Shown here: positions 1-8,160 of the stretch, one piece after another
How the letters are laid out: every line of letters begins with the position of its first letter
Position numbering within the stretch: the first letter of the stretch is position 1
DNA from: Brevibacterium antiquum
GTDB taxonomy: Bacteria > Actinomycetota > Actinomycetes > Actinomycetales > Brevibacteriaceae
Assembly: GCF_016107655.1 (NCBI RefSeq)
Contig: NZ_JABASX010000005.1
Location: forward strand, 1-64,000
Length of the DNA: 64,000 bases
Direction of reading: 5' to 3'
The notes under the pieces: generated by a model
Seen by the model: only the letters and a program-made list of their open reading frames with translations
The model's database searches: none
Told to the model about the DNA's origin: nothing
Position numbers and translations under genes: made by a program

Positions 1-2
1 GT

Positions 3-593
3 CAGCGACTGTCTGCCCAGGAGTGGATCTACGAACGCTTCGCGACTCTCATTGGTCGGATCGATATGACGCGGACCGGTCAAGGCTCGCCCTACGCTCT
101 GGTGGTCACGGCCAAGGCTGAAGACCTCGCCAACGGTACCGGTGCTGGGGTGGCGGGGACTGAGAATCCGGTCCCGATCAGTGAGCTGGTTCGTCACGGA
201 TTGAACGGGGCAGTGTTCTTCGACCTCATCTCTGACAAGGCGAAGACGATGCAGGTGGTCACGGAGAATCGGTTCGCGAATGCCAAGCAGATCGCGGTTC
301 TCACAGCTCGTGATCAGGGGTGTACGTTCCCCGGGTGTGATGCTCCGCCGGGGTGGTGCGATGCCCACCATATTGTCGAGTGGGCACAAGACGGTAAGAC
401 CGATGTCAATAATATGATGTTGAGTTGTTCTGCCCATCACCATCTTTTGGATAGGTCGGAGTGGGAGACAGTGATGCTCAAAGACGGCAGGCCTGCGTGG
501 GTGCCCCCGGCATCGATGGATCCGGCCCGGCGACCGGTATTGCATGCGAGGTTCGTAGCTCAAGACGTCATCGACACACTCTTCAACGAGTGA
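3..593 (+). CDS. HNH endonuclease (DUF222/HNH family), 5' end missing
   Basis: The reading frame is open to the left edge, so the gene begins before the window; the ATG at 66 is only an internal methionine. What is visible is the C-terminal part of an actinobacterial DUF222-HNH protein. It carries a CTFPGCDAPPGWCDAHHIVEW segment with the paired cysteines and the DAHH metal-binding core, followed by NNMMLSCSAHHHLLD, the distal cysteine/histidine half of the HNH finger. Such proteins are numerous in Micrococcales and Corynebacteriales genomes and are presumed nucleases of unknown role, often linked to mobile DNA. It is convergent with the cysteine desulfurase gene, only 31 bp away. Confidence 0.85.
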   Translation, partial: QRLSAQEWIYERFATLIGRIDMTRTGQGSPYALVVTAKAEDLANGTGAGVAGTENPVPISELVRHGLNGAVFFDLISDKAKTMQVVTENRFANAKQIAVLTARDQGCTFPGCDAPPGWCDAHHIVEWAQDGKTDVNNMMLSCSAHHHLLDRSEWETVMLKDGRPAWVPPASMDPARRPVLHARFVAQDVIDTLFNE

Positions 594-624
594 CTCTTCA
601 GGTTGCTCAAGCCACTCAGGCTGC

Positions 625-1878
625 TCAGGTGTAGCTGAGTGCCAAATTCTTCACCGCCGCAGATACGGCATGCGCTGCTCGAAGGCCCTCTTCGGCGTTG
701 AAGTCTGCTGGGAAGGTGAAGCGCACACTGGTCTTGGCGAGATCATCGTCGATGCCCAACGCGGTGAGCACATGCGATGGCTCATCCGAGCCGACGGCGC
801 AGGCTGAGCCGCTCGAGGCTGTGACGCCCAGGCGTTCAAGCTCGAGCAGCACGGCCTCGCCGCTTGTACCTGAGAAACAGAACGAGGCGTGATTCGGAGT
901 GCGCAGCGACTCACTGCCTGTGAGGAACGCCCCGGGAACCGTGGCCAGAACCTCGGCGATGAAATCATCCCGGATGGCCTGGACACGGCCGGTGGCTTCG
1001 GTCCGCTCCGCCTCGGCGAGTTCCAACGCGGTGGCAAAGGCAACGGCGAGGGCAACGTTCTCTGTTCCCGACCGACGCCCGGACTCTTGACCACCGCCGT
1101 GGATGAGGGGTTCGAGAGGGATACGTGCACGAATCGCAGCGACCCCGATTCCCTTCGGCGCACCGACCTTGTGCCCGGCCAGGCTCATGGCGTCGACGCC
1201 GAGTCCACCCAACGGGAGCCATCCCGCAGCCTGCACAGCATCGGTGTGGAAGAACGCGCCGGCATCGTGAGCAACCCTGGCGAGGACTGCAATATCGGCG
1301 ACCGTGCCGATCTCGTTGTTCGCGTACCCCAGACTGACCAGGAGCGTGTCCTCGCGCAGAGCCGAACCAAGTGCCTCGACCGTGATCGTGCCATCGGGGC
1401 TGACGGGCACCTCCGTGATCTCGAACCCGTGCCGACGAACCAGGAAGTCCGCCGCGGCGAGCACCGCCTCATGTTCAAGGGCAGAGGTCACGATATGGCG
1501 CCGAGCTGGCCGACCAACCGACCCCGCACCGAAGCCAGCAACGCCACCGGAGTCAGCAACGCCACCGAAGCCAGCGTCGCCATCGGCCCCAGCCCCGAGA
1601 GCGATACCGATGATCGCAAGATTGTCGGATTCGGTGCCGCCGCTGGTGAAGATGATGTCGGTGCTGCGCATGCCGAGCACCTTCGCCACCCGTCGACGCG
1701 CGTCCTTGAGCGCGTCTGCCGAGGTACGGCCGACCTCGTGGTGGCTCGACGGGTTGCCGAACGCACCGGTCAGATATGGCCAGGCCGCCTCGAGTGCCTC
1801 CCTGCGCACGGGTGCCGCCGAGGCGGTGTCGAGGTAGAGCGGAACACCGCCGTTATCGAGGGGCGATTCGAGCGCCAT
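625..1878 (-). CDS. Cysteine desulfurase (NifS/IscS family) in the NAD operon
   Basis: PLP-dependent enzyme that takes sulfur from L-cysteine as an enzyme persulfide for Fe-S cluster assembly. The 417 residues show the class V aminotransferase core: TSGGTESDNLA near residue 78, the PLP lysine in SLAGHKVGAPKG (about K237) and the active-site cysteine in SSGSACAVGSDEPSHV (about C360). It is the last gene of nadA-nadB-nadC, starting 1 nt after nadC. That linkage suggests it supplies the [4Fe-4S] cluster of NadA, which is inference. Residues about 96-124 are a Gly/Ala/Val-rich insertion absent from typical NifS proteins and encoded partly by an 18-bp tandem repeat. About 30 residues longer than usual because of it. 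Confidence 0.93.
   Translation of the reverse strand: MALESPLDNGGVPLYLDTASAAPVRREALEAAWPYLTGAFGNPSSHHEVGRTSADALKDARRRVAKVLGMRSTDIIFTSGGTESDNLAIIGIALGAGADGDAGFGGVADSGGVAGFGAGSVGRPARRHIVTSALEHEAVLAAADFLVRRHGFEITEVPVSPDGTITVEALGSALREDTLLVSLGYANNEIGTVADIAVLARVAHDAGAFFHTDAVQAAGWLPLGGLGVDAMSLAGHKVGAPKGIGVAAIRARIPLEPLIHGGGQESGRRSGTENVALAVAFATALELAEAERTEATGRVQAIRDDFIAEVLATVPGAFLTGSESLRTPNHASFCFSGTSGEAVLLELERLGVTASSGSACAVGSDEPSHVLTALGIDDDLAKTSVRFTFPADFNAEEGLRAAHAVSAAVKNLALSYT
1531..1584. repeat. 18-bp in-frame tandem repeat, three units, inside the cysteine desulfurase
   Basis: Three successive 18-bp units start at 1531, 1549 and 1567. The first two end in the same CAGCAACGCCACC; the third has diverged. 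They encode the Gly/Ala/Val-rich loop that interrupts the desulfurase at about residues 98-116. Confidence 0.85.
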
Positions 1879-1879
1879 A

Positions 1880-2764
1880 TCAGCCTGCGTCCAGAATCAG
1901 GTCGAGGCCCAGATCGATCGCACGGACACTGTGCGTCAGCGCACCCGAGGAGATGACGTCGACCCCGGTGTCGGCGATGTCTGCGACGGTTTCGATGGTG
2001 ACGTTGCCGCTGGCCTCAACGATCGCACGTCCGGCGATGAGCTCGACTCCTGCACGCAGATCGGTCAAGGTGAAGTTGTCGAGCATGATGATGTCGGCAC
2101 CGCCGTCGAGCACCGCATGGATCTGCTCGAGACGATCGACCTCGACCTCGATCGTCGTCGTGTGTGACAACTGAGCCCGAGCCGACCGGATCGCGGCACT
2201 GACATCGGCGTTCTCACCAGCGAGAACAGCGAGGTGGTTGTCCTTGACCATGACCGCTTCAGAGAGCCCGAACCGGTGGTTGTGCCCACCACCGCAGACC
2301 ACCGCGTGCTTTTCGAAGGCCCGTAGTCCGGGCGTGGTCTTGCGGGTGTCGACGATGCGCACACCTCGACCGTCCGTGTTCGCGCCTACGGTATTCGACG
2401 ATGCCGCATCGACGAAGGCCCTGGTCTGCGTCGCGATTCCGCTCATGCGCTGGCAGAAGTTCAGTGCGATCCGCTCGGCTCGCAGAACCGCACGTGCCGG
2501 CCCCGAAACCGTAGCCAATGTGTCGCCAGCTGCGAAGGCATCTCCATCGATGCTGGTGAGATCCACATCGACGCTCGGGTCGACAAGGGTGAAGGCACGA
2601 GCGAATACATCGATTCCAGCAAGGACTCCGGCCTCGCGTGCGCTCAGCTTCGCCGTCGCCAAGGCAGTGGCCGGGATAAACGTCTCACCGGTGATGTCGC
2701 CCCACGGTGCGTCCTCGTCGAGAGCACGCCGGAGTGCAGAGTCGATGGTTGTGGCGCTCAGCAT
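1880..2764 (-). CDS. nadC: Nicotinate-nucleotide pyrophosphorylase (quinolinate phosphoribosyltransferase)
   Basis: Converts quinolinate and PRPP to nicotinate mononucleotide, CO2 and PPi, the third step of de novo NAD synthesis. The 294-residue protein has the usual QPRTase landmarks: EDAPWGDITGE near the N terminus, RAVLRAERIALNFCQRMSGI, the substrate-binding DTRKTTPGLRAFEKHAV, the HNHRFGL stretch and the late EASGNV and ISSGALTHS motifs. Length is normal. Its ATG overlaps the end of nadB by 7 nt and it is followed after 1 nt by the cysteine desulfurase, so translation is probably coupled through the operon. Confidence 0.97.
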   Translation of the reverse strand: MLSATTIDSALRRALDEDAPWGDITGETFIPATALATAKLSAREAGVLAGIDVFARAFTLVDPSVDVDLTSIDGDAFAAGDTLATVSGPARAVLRAERIALNFCQRMSGIATQTRAFVDAASSNTVGANTDGRGVRIVDTRKTTPGLRAFEKHAVVCGGGHNHRFGLSEAVMVKDNHLAVLAGENADVSAAIRSARAQLSHTTTIEVEVDRLEQIHAVLDGGADIIMLDNFTLTDLRAGVELIAGRAIVEASGNVTIETVADIADTGVDVISSGALTHSVRAIDLGLDLILDAG

Positions 2765-4413
2765 GAGGCGGCCTCCTGAAGCAGGGAAGTGGTGGGAAGG
2801 GGTTCAACGGATGCCGGCTGTTGCTGCGTCGGCAGTGTGCTGGACACAGGGAAGTCGGTGCGGGTGTGGGCACCTCGGCTCTCCTGTCGGGCGAGGGCAT
2901 GAGTCGCAATGTGGCGCGCGATGAGAGTGAGATTCGCGGTCTCGAGTCCCTCACGATCAGTCACCGACGGGCCTCCCTCGTGGTCTGTCGAGGACCGGCC
3001 TCCCTCACGATCCGTCAAGAACGGGCCACCCTCGTCGAGGCGGTCGAGCAGTGCCCGCAGTCCTGTTTCGTTTCGTTCCACGCCGAGGTGGTTCCACGCG
3101 AGATCCCTCAGCTCGTCCCGCGACATAGACATGGAGGCACAAGCAGCATCGCCGAGTTCTCCTCTGAAATCCGGCATCGGCTCCATCGATTGCGTAACGT
3201 CCGCCGCAATCGCCTCAGCCGCGCGGACTCCGAACACCGCACCTTCGAGCAGAGAATTCGACGCCAGACGGTTGGCGCCGTGCACACCGGTGCAGGCGAC
3301 TTCACCGACTGCGAAGAGTCTGTCGACCGAGGTTCGGCCGTCCAGGGCGGTGGCGATACCGCCCATGAAGTAGTGAGCCGCCGGAGTGACGGGGATGAGG
3401 TCGGTGGCGAGGTCGAGTCCGTGGGCTGCAAGACCGCGTGTGATGGACGGGAAACGAGCGGTCACCTCGGGGATGGCTCTGGCATCGAGGTGGCAGAACG
3501 CCCCGTTCTGTGCCGCCATCGTCCGGTGGATCGCCAGGGCCACGACATCACGTGGTGCGAGCTCAGCTCGGGGATCGATGTCGGGTATGAAGCGGTGACC
3601 GTGTGCGTCGAGAAGCACGGCACCGGCACCGCGGACCGCCTCGGAGATGAGGAACCCCGCGCCGGCAAGCGCAGTCGGGTGGAATTGAAAGAACTCCAGG
3701 TCGGCAATGTCAGCACCGGCACGGATCGCAGCGGCCAGACCGTCACCGGTCGCAGCCAGCGGATTCGTCGTGTGTGCGAAGAGCTGCCCAGCGCCACCCG
3801 TTGCCAACACCACCGCATCGGCAGCCAACATTTCGAGCGCACCGTCCTGGAACAGGCTGACGCCGGTGGCCCTCTCAGAAGCGACGGCATCGACCGCGCG
3901 GCCATTCGCGGTGGACCCGCAGCGGCCTTCGCCGGTCACGATGTCGACGAGCATCGAATGCTCACGCACAGCGATTCTCCCAGCGGCCGCCTCGGCGCGG
4001 GTGGCCTTGACCAGGGCACCGGTGATCGCACGACCGGTGGCATCGCCGCCGGAATGGAAGATGCGCGCCACGGAATGCGCACCCTCCATGCCCCTGGCCC
4101 AGCGCCCGGAGACATCCGTGTCGAAGTCGACACCGGCGGCGGCGAGTTCGAGGATTCGGTCGGGGCCCTCGGTGCACAGCACGCGAACGGCGGCCTCATC
4201 ACTGAGTCCGGCGCCGGCGATCAGGGTGTCGTCGATGTGCGACTCGACGCTGTCCTCGGCAGCGAGGACTCCGGCGATCCCGCCTTGAGCCATGGCCGTA
4301 TTCGACTCGCCCAGACCGTCTTTGGTCACGACGGTGACGTCATGTCCATCTGCCAGTCGCAGGGCGGCGGTCAGTCCCGCGATCCCGGAGCCGATGATGA
4401 CGATGTGAGCCAT
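2758..4413 (-). CDS. nadB: L-aspartate oxidase
   Basis: FAD enzyme that oxidises L-aspartate to iminoaspartate, the substrate of NadA. I chose the ATG at 4413 because the FAD-binding motif IVIIGSGIAGL then begins at residue 4, as in the family; an in-frame ATG at 4455 would add 14 residues and overlap nadA. Other family signatures are GLGESNTAMAQGGIAG, HSGGDATGRAI, EFFQFHPTAL, THYFMGG-like AHYFMGGI, and the late HGANRLASNSLLEG. About 551 residues. Residues about 463-489 are a repetitive 27-residue insertion in the C-terminal region (27-bp units in the DNA). The gene lies between nadA (7-nt gap) and nadC (7-nt overlap). Confidence 0.95.
   Translation of the reverse strand: MAHIVIIGSGIAGLTAALRLADGHDVTVVTKDGLGESNTAMAQGGIAGVLAAEDSVESHIDDTLIAGAGLSDEAAVRVLCTEGPDRILELAAAGVDFDTDVSGRWARGMEGAHSVARIFHSGGDATGRAITGALVKATRAEAAAGRIAVREHSMLVDIVTGEGRCGSTANGRAVDAVASERATGVSLFQDGALEMLAADAVVLATGGAGQLFAHTTNPLAATGDGLAAAIRAGADIADLEFFQFHPTALAGAGFLISEAVRGAGAVLLDAHGHRFIPDIDPRAELAPRDVVALAIHRTMAAQNGAFCHLDARAIPEVTARFPSITRGLAAHGLDLATDLIPVTPAAHYFMGGIATALDGRTSVDRLFAVGEVACTGVHGANRLASNSLLEGAVFGVRAAEAIAADVTQSMEPMPDFRGELGDAACASMSMSRDELRDLAWNHLGVERNETGLRALLDRLDEGGPFLTDREGGRSSTDHEGGPSVTDREGLETANLTLIARHIATHALARQESRGAHTRTDFPVSSTLPTQQQPASVEPLPTTSLLQEAASC
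2947..3027. repeat. 27-bp in-frame tandem repeat, three units, inside nadB
   Basis: Units at 2947-2973, 2974-3000 and 3001-3027 each begin TCCCTC and end GGGCC or CGGCC. Read on the minus strand they encode three nine-residue units of the form GG(P/R)xxTD(R/H)E. They sit in the C-terminal region of NadB, away from the FAD and substrate motifs. Confidence 0.9.
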
Positions 4414-4420
4414 GAGTCGC

Positions 4421-5704
4421 TCAGATCCGGGGCTTCGCGGCGAGCATTCGCTCAAGAGACACCCGAGCAGGATCGGCCACCTCGGCGTCGACGGAGATCT
4501 GGTTGATCACCTGGCCGTCGATCAGGGACTCAAGGACCCAGGCAATGTAGCCGGGGTGGATCCGATACATCGTCGAGCACGGGCACACGACAGGATCGAG
4601 GCAGAAGATCGTGTGCTCGGGATGTTCGGCTGCCAAACGTTGGACGAGGTTGATCTCGGTGCCGATGGCGAATGTGGTCGGTTCGGTCGCCTCGGCGATG
4701 GCCTTCGTGATGTAGGCGGTGGATCCGGATTCATCGGCCGCGGCCACGGTCTCCTGTGGGCATTCGGGGTGGACGATGACGCGCACATCGGGGTGATCGA
4801 CGCGTGCCTTGGCGATCTGCGCGGGGGTGAAGCGCTTGTGCACCGAACAGAACCCCTGCCACAGGATGACCTTCGAGTCCTCGATCGTGTCGGGGGAGTT
4901 GTTGCCCAGAGGCCGCGCTGGGTTCCACAGCGGCATGGCCTCAATGTCGATGCCCATGTTCAGAGCGGTGTTGCGGCCCAGGTGCTGGTCGGGGAAGAAC
5001 AGCACGCGCTGGCCGCGCTCGAACGCCCACTCAAGGACCACCTCGGCGTTGGAGGAGGTGCACACGATGCCACCGTTGCGGCCGCAGAATCCTTTGATTG
5101 CGGCCGAGGAATTCATGTAGGTCACCGGGATGACGGGAGCCTTGCCCTCCGAATCGGGCTCCTCGCCCAGCAATTCGGTCAGCTGCTCCCAGCAGTCCTC
5201 GACCTGGTCGATGTCGGCCATATCGGCCATCGAGCAACCCGCAGCGAGGTTGGGCAGGATGACCGACTGCTCAGGTGTGGAGAGCAGATCGGCGGTCTCG
5301 GCCATGAAGTGCACGCCGCAGAAGACGATCGCCTCAGCCTCGGGATGATTCTGGGCAGCCTTGGCAAGCATGAACGAGTCGCCGATGTAGTCCGCATGCT
5401 CGACGACCTCGACCCGCTGGTAGTGGTGGCCGAGGATGACGACCCGGTCGCCGAGCTTCTCCTTGGCCCGGATGATCCGCTCATTGAGCTCCTCCGCCGA
5501 GGCATCCCTGTACTCGGCGGGGATCTCACCCTGGCGTGGGGCTGCGACGGGAATCGGATCGTCCATCGAAGCGCCGGGCCCGTATCCGGGCTTGACATCG
5601 ACGTCCCACGGGGCATCGATGAGGTCGGTTGAACACATATCGTCGTTCGCACCCTTCGCGGAGATGTCTTTGAGGGTGAGCTCGATCGAAGCTGTTGTGG
5701 TCAT
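4421..5704 (-). CDS. nadA: Quinolinate synthase
   Basis: [4Fe-4S] enzyme that condenses iminoaspartate with dihydroxyacetone phosphate to quinolinate. It has the three cluster cysteine regions expected for NadA: IVFCGVHFMAETA, GIVCTSSNAEVVLEW and DPVVCPCSTMYRIHPGY, plus VILGHHYQRVEVVEHADYIGDS. Two ATG codons are adjacent (5707 and 5704). A GAAGGA ribosome-binding site lies 2 nt from the first and 5 nt from the second, so I prefer 5704. The N-terminal ~75 residues before the core are longer than in E. coli NadA but usual for actinobacterial forms. First gene of the leftward NAD operon. Confidence 0.96.
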   Translation of the reverse strand: MTTTASIELTLKDISAKGANDDMCSTDLIDAPWDVDVKPGYGPGASMDDPIPVAAPRQGEIPAEYRDASAEELNERIIRAKEKLGDRVVILGHHYQRVEVVEHADYIGDSFMLAKAAQNHPEAEAIVFCGVHFMAETADLLSTPEQSVILPNLAAGCSMADMADIDQVEDCWEQLTELLGEEPDSEGKAPVIPVTYMNSSAAIKGFCGRNGGIVCTSSNAEVVLEWAFERGQRVLFFPDQHLGRNTALNMGIDIEAMPLWNPARPLGNNSPDTIEDSKVILWQGFCSVHKRFTPAQIAKARVDHPDVRVIVHPECPQETVAAADESGSTAYITKAIAEATEPTTFAIGTEINLVQRLAAEHPEHTIFCLDPVVCPCSTMYRIHPGYIAWVLESLIDGQVINQISVDAEVADPARVSLERMLAAKPRI

Positions 5705-5781
5705 CATCGTCCTTCGCAGAGTGGAGCGGTGCTCCCATGGAATGGAGCTGCGCGCCCCTGAAAAAGTTTTGCGCAGATTTG

Positions 5782-5810
5782 AGCTTAATCATCAATGCTC
5801 GTAATGTAAA
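5782..5810 (-). promoter_or_regulatory. Predicted nadA operon promoter (TTTACA-N17-TAAGCT)
   Basis: On the minus strand, TTTACA (5810-5805) and TAAGCT (5787-5782) are separated by 17 nt, a good sigma-A-type pair. A leader of about 70 nt follows before nadA. It contains a small hairpin with arms GCTCC and GGAGC at 5731-5748. Confidence 0.5.
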
Positions 5811-5813
5811 ACA

Positions 5814-5827
5814 CCACCGTGCGGTGG
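5814..5827. promoter_or_regulatory. Inverted repeat just upstream of the nadA -35 box
   Basis: CCACCG-TG-CGGTGG is a perfect inverted repeat with 6-bp arms. It begins 4 nt upstream of the predicted nadA -35 box, in the divergent nadA/panB interval, a sensible place for an operator. I do not recognise the regulator. Confidence 0.4.
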
Positions 5828-5989
5828 ACCAGGGTCGATGATCTAGTCTGGAAACTGGCTCGCAATCCGAGTCGACCCGAACGTGAACCCGCGTGATTCG
5901 GCCGGCGCCACAGCTTGCCGCCGACTTGCGCCTACGCGGCGCTGACGATGCGCAGCCACCCAGACGAAGGCCGACCGAAGAGGATGCCC

Positions 5990-6961
5990 ATGCCCCTGCC
6001 CCAGAATCCGACACCAGATCGTCCCGAGAGTTCCGCACCGGCAGAGCCCGAGAGTTCCGCTCCAACACGGCCTGAAAACTCCACGTCCGACCAGCCCGAG
6101 ATGACTCCGCCTTACGGGGGCGGTCCCAGCCAGACTGCAGCTGCCGGTGCATCCGCGGCCCCACCTCGGCGAGTGCGGACTCTCGACCTCATCAAGGCCA
6201 AGGCCGAAGGCCGCCGCTGGGCGATGCTGACCAGCTATGACCAGTACACGGCCGCGCTGTTCGAGCAGGCCGGAGTCGAGGCGCTGCTGATCGGAGACTC
6301 CGCGGCGAACAATGTCTACGGCCACGAGACCACGCTGCCCGTCACCGTCGATGAGCTCATTCCACTGGCACGAGCGGTCTCCGGTGCGACCTCGCGGGCG
6401 TTGATCGTCGCGGACCTGCCATTCGGCAGCTATGAGATCTCCGATGAGCAGGCGGCCGCGACGGCAGTGCGGTTCATGAAGGAAGCCGGCGTCCACGCGG
6501 TCAAGCTCGAAGGGGGAGTGGCCGTGGCCTCGAGGATCAAGGCGATCACGACCGCCGGCATACCGGTGATGGCACACATCGGATTCACGCCTCAAGCCGA
6601 GCACAACCTCGGCGGGTACAAGGTCCAGGGTCGTGGGGATGCCGGTGATGCGCTGCTGGCCGATGCTCGTGCCGTCGCCGAGGCTGGGGCATTTTCCGTG
6701 GTCATGGAGATGGTTCCAGCCGGGTTGGCTGCCCAGGTGACGGCGGAGATGGCGATTCCGACCGTGGGGATCGGCGCCGGTGCCGACTGCGATGCCCAGG
6801 TGCTCGTCTGGCAGGATATGGCGGGTCTGCGCACGGGCAAGGCGCCACGGTTCGTCAAACGGTATGCCGACCTGCATTCGGTGCTCTCCGATGCTGTCGG
6901 TCGCTATGTCGATGAGGTCAAGAGCGGCGATTTCCCCGAGCCCGAGCGGAGTTTCCAGTGA
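5990..6961 (+). CDS. panB: 3-methyl-2-oxobutanoate hydroxymethyltransferase
   Basis: Makes ketopantoate from 2-oxoisovalerate and 5,10-methylene-THF, the first committed step of pantothenate synthesis. The catalytic core starts at about residue 60 with [20 protein letters not shown] and includes [38 protein letters not shown] and [21 protein letters not shown] chose ATG 5990 because GAAGAGG sits 6 nt upstream; the frame stays open to 5915. This leaves an N-terminal extension of about 59 residues, Pro/Ser/Glu-rich and partly made of 24-bp repeats, which standard PanB lacks. It ends in a 4-nt overlap with panC. Confidence 0.93.
   Translation: MPLPQNPTPDRPESSAPAEPESSAPTRPENSTSDQPEMTPPYGGGPSQTAAAGASAAPPRRVRTLDLIKAKAEGRRWAMLTSYDQYTAALFEQAGVEALLIGDSAANNVYGHETTLPVTVDELIPLARAVSGATSRALIVADLPFGSYEISDEQAAATAVRFMKEAGVHAVKLEGGVAVASRIKAITTAGIPVMAHIGFTPQAEHNLGGYKVQGRGDAGDALLADARAVAEAGAFSVVMEMVPAGLAAQVTAEMAIPTVGIGAGADCDAQVLVWQDMAGLRTGKAPRFVKRYADLHSVLSDAVGRYVDEVKSGDFPEPERSFQ
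6023..6094. repeat. 24-bp tandem repeat in the PanB N-terminal extension
   Basis: Units at 6023-6046 and 6047-6070 share CCCGAGAGTTCCGC and a third, degenerate unit runs to 6094. They encode [16 protein letters not shown] and PENSTSDQ. Confidence 0.8.
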
Positions 6962-7827
6962 TGGAGATCGGTGGAATCCAGGCCCTGCGTACCTGGCGGA
7001 AACGGCAGTCGGGCACCGTGTCGCTGGTGCCGACGATGGGTGCCCTGCATTCTGGTCATCAGGCGCTGATGGACAGGGCCCGAGCATCGGGTGATTCGGT
7101 GGTGGCCAGCATCTTCGTCAACCCGCTGCAGTTCGGTACCGACGAGGACTTCTTCCAATACCCGCGGCCCTTCGAAGCAGACTTGGAAGTCTGCGAGGCC
7201 GCCGGAGTGGATTTCGTCTTCGCGCCGGCGCTGGGGGAGATGTATCCGTCTGCGCCCGAGGTCACCGTGTCCTCCGGGCGGATGGGTGCGGTGTACGAAG
7301 GCGAAGCGAGGCCCGGGCATTTCGACGGAGTCCTCACCGTCGTGGCCAAGCTCTTCACCCTGACGGCACCGGACTCGACGGTGTTCGGCCTCAAAGACAT
7401 CCAGCAGTTCTGCCTGGTCAAACGCCTGATCGCCGACCTCAACTTCGACATCGAGTTGATTGGTTTGCCAGTCGTCCGCGACGCAGACGGACTGGCGATG
7501 TCGAGCCGCAACGAATATCTGGCACCGGCGGATCGAGCGGCTGCATTGGCGATTCCTCGCGCCCTGGACGCCGCGGCCCAGGCGGCAGCCGACTGGTCTC
7601 CGAGCGATGAGCCTCCAACGGTCGTCGAGAGCGCGGCGAAGTTGGTGCTCGACCCCGCCTCCGATCGCCGTGACCTCACGCTCGGCTATCTCAGCCTTGT
7701 CGATGCGCGAACTTTTCAGCCCTGTGCATCCGACTTCCGTGGGCAGGCGCTGCTGCTCGTATCCGCGACGGTCGGGGGAACGCATCTCATCGACAATGTG
7801 CCACTCGAATTCGTCAGTTCTCCATGA
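6958..7827 (+). CDS. panC: Pantoate--beta-alanine ligase
   Basis: ATP-dependent condensation of pantoate and beta-alanine to pantothenate. The 289-residue protein shows [18 protein letters not shown], the nucleotidyltransferase HxGH-type motif, followed by [28 protein letters not shown] and MSSRNEYL. The GTG at 6958 overlaps the panB stop as GTGA; the ATG at 6961 directly after it is an equally possible start. The pair panB-panC is a translation-coupled operon; panD is not in the window. coaA, for the next CoA step, lies at 35 kb. Confidence 0.97.
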   Translation: MMEIGGIQALRTWRKRQSGTVSLVPTMGALHSGHQALMDRARASGDSVVASIFVNPLQFGTDEDFFQYPRPFEADLEVCEAAGVDFVFAPALGEMYPSAPEVTVSSGRMGAVYEGEARPGHFDGVLTVVAKLFTLTAPDSTVFGLKDIQQFCLVKRLIADLNFDIELIGLPVVRDADGLAMSSRNEYLAPADRAAALAIPRALDAAAQAAADWSPSDEPPTVVESAAKLVLDPASDRRDLTLGYLSLVDARTFQPCASDFRGQALLLVSATVGGTHLIDNVPLEFVSSP

Positions 7828-8047
7828 ATTCGCGAGTGCTTCACCTTTTGGAAGATTGAGGGATTCTCTTTGCGGCATTCCTCGAATTCTCTGTTTCGGA
7901 TTGGGATATTTCGATCATGTCATCGCTTCGATGCCGAATTGTGATCTGAATATATAAGAATTGTTAAGATGCTGAAATGCCCATGTGGATGGGTTTGAGT
8001 GACTTTATTGATCGCGTCATTAATCGGCTTTAAGCAGTCATCCGCCC

Positions 8048-8076
8048 TTGTTCTGAGAGTCTGATGTGAATAGACT
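8048..8076 (+). promoter_or_regulatory. Predicted promoter TTGTTC-N17-TAGACT
   Basis: TTGTTC (8048-8053) and TAGACT (8071-8076) are 17 nt apart and point to the TM-helix protein gene about 85 nt downstream. The -10 box lies in the loop of an inverted repeat. Confidence 0.55.
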
Positions 8077-8085
8077 CCACATCAG
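8061..8085. promoter_or_regulatory. Inverted repeat CTGATGTG-N9-CACATCAG around the -10 box
   Basis: Two perfect 8-bp arms (8061-8068 and 8078-8085) flank 9 nt that include the -10 box. This geometry is typical for a repressor operator; the regulator is unknown. Confidence 0.55.
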
Positions 8086-8160
8086 CAACAGTGAAAATAA
8101 GAGTGTTCATTCGCGACGAATTCGAGTGATCATTCGCCTCAGCCGAAGGAGATGACGGAA

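Larger units (their letters stand above)
7828..8160. other. AT-richer intergenic region before the TM-helix protein gene
   Basis: This gene-free stretch is clearly AT-richer than its surroundings, with runs such as TATATAAGAATTGTTAAG near 7950. Its first two thirds hold nothing I can name. The last 120 bp hold a promoter, an inverted repeat and the ribosome-binding site, listed separately. Confidence 0.6.

Noticed and set aside
3..593. The HNH nuclease was considered as part of a defence system or mobile element.
   Set aside because: Nothing else in the adjacent sequence supports it: the neighbours are NAD genes, and DUF222-HNH genes are scattered singly in such genomes.
889..1956. A long plus-strand frame opposite the cysteine desulfurase gene (and similar frames opposite nadB, nadA and others).
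   Set aside because: These mirror frames come from high GC at third codon positions; the minus-strand proteins have clear family motifs and the mirrors have none.
5844..5849. TAGTCT upstream of panB as a -10 box.
   Set aside because: It is over 130 nt from the preferred panB start and has no -35 partner at 16-18 nt, so I left it out.
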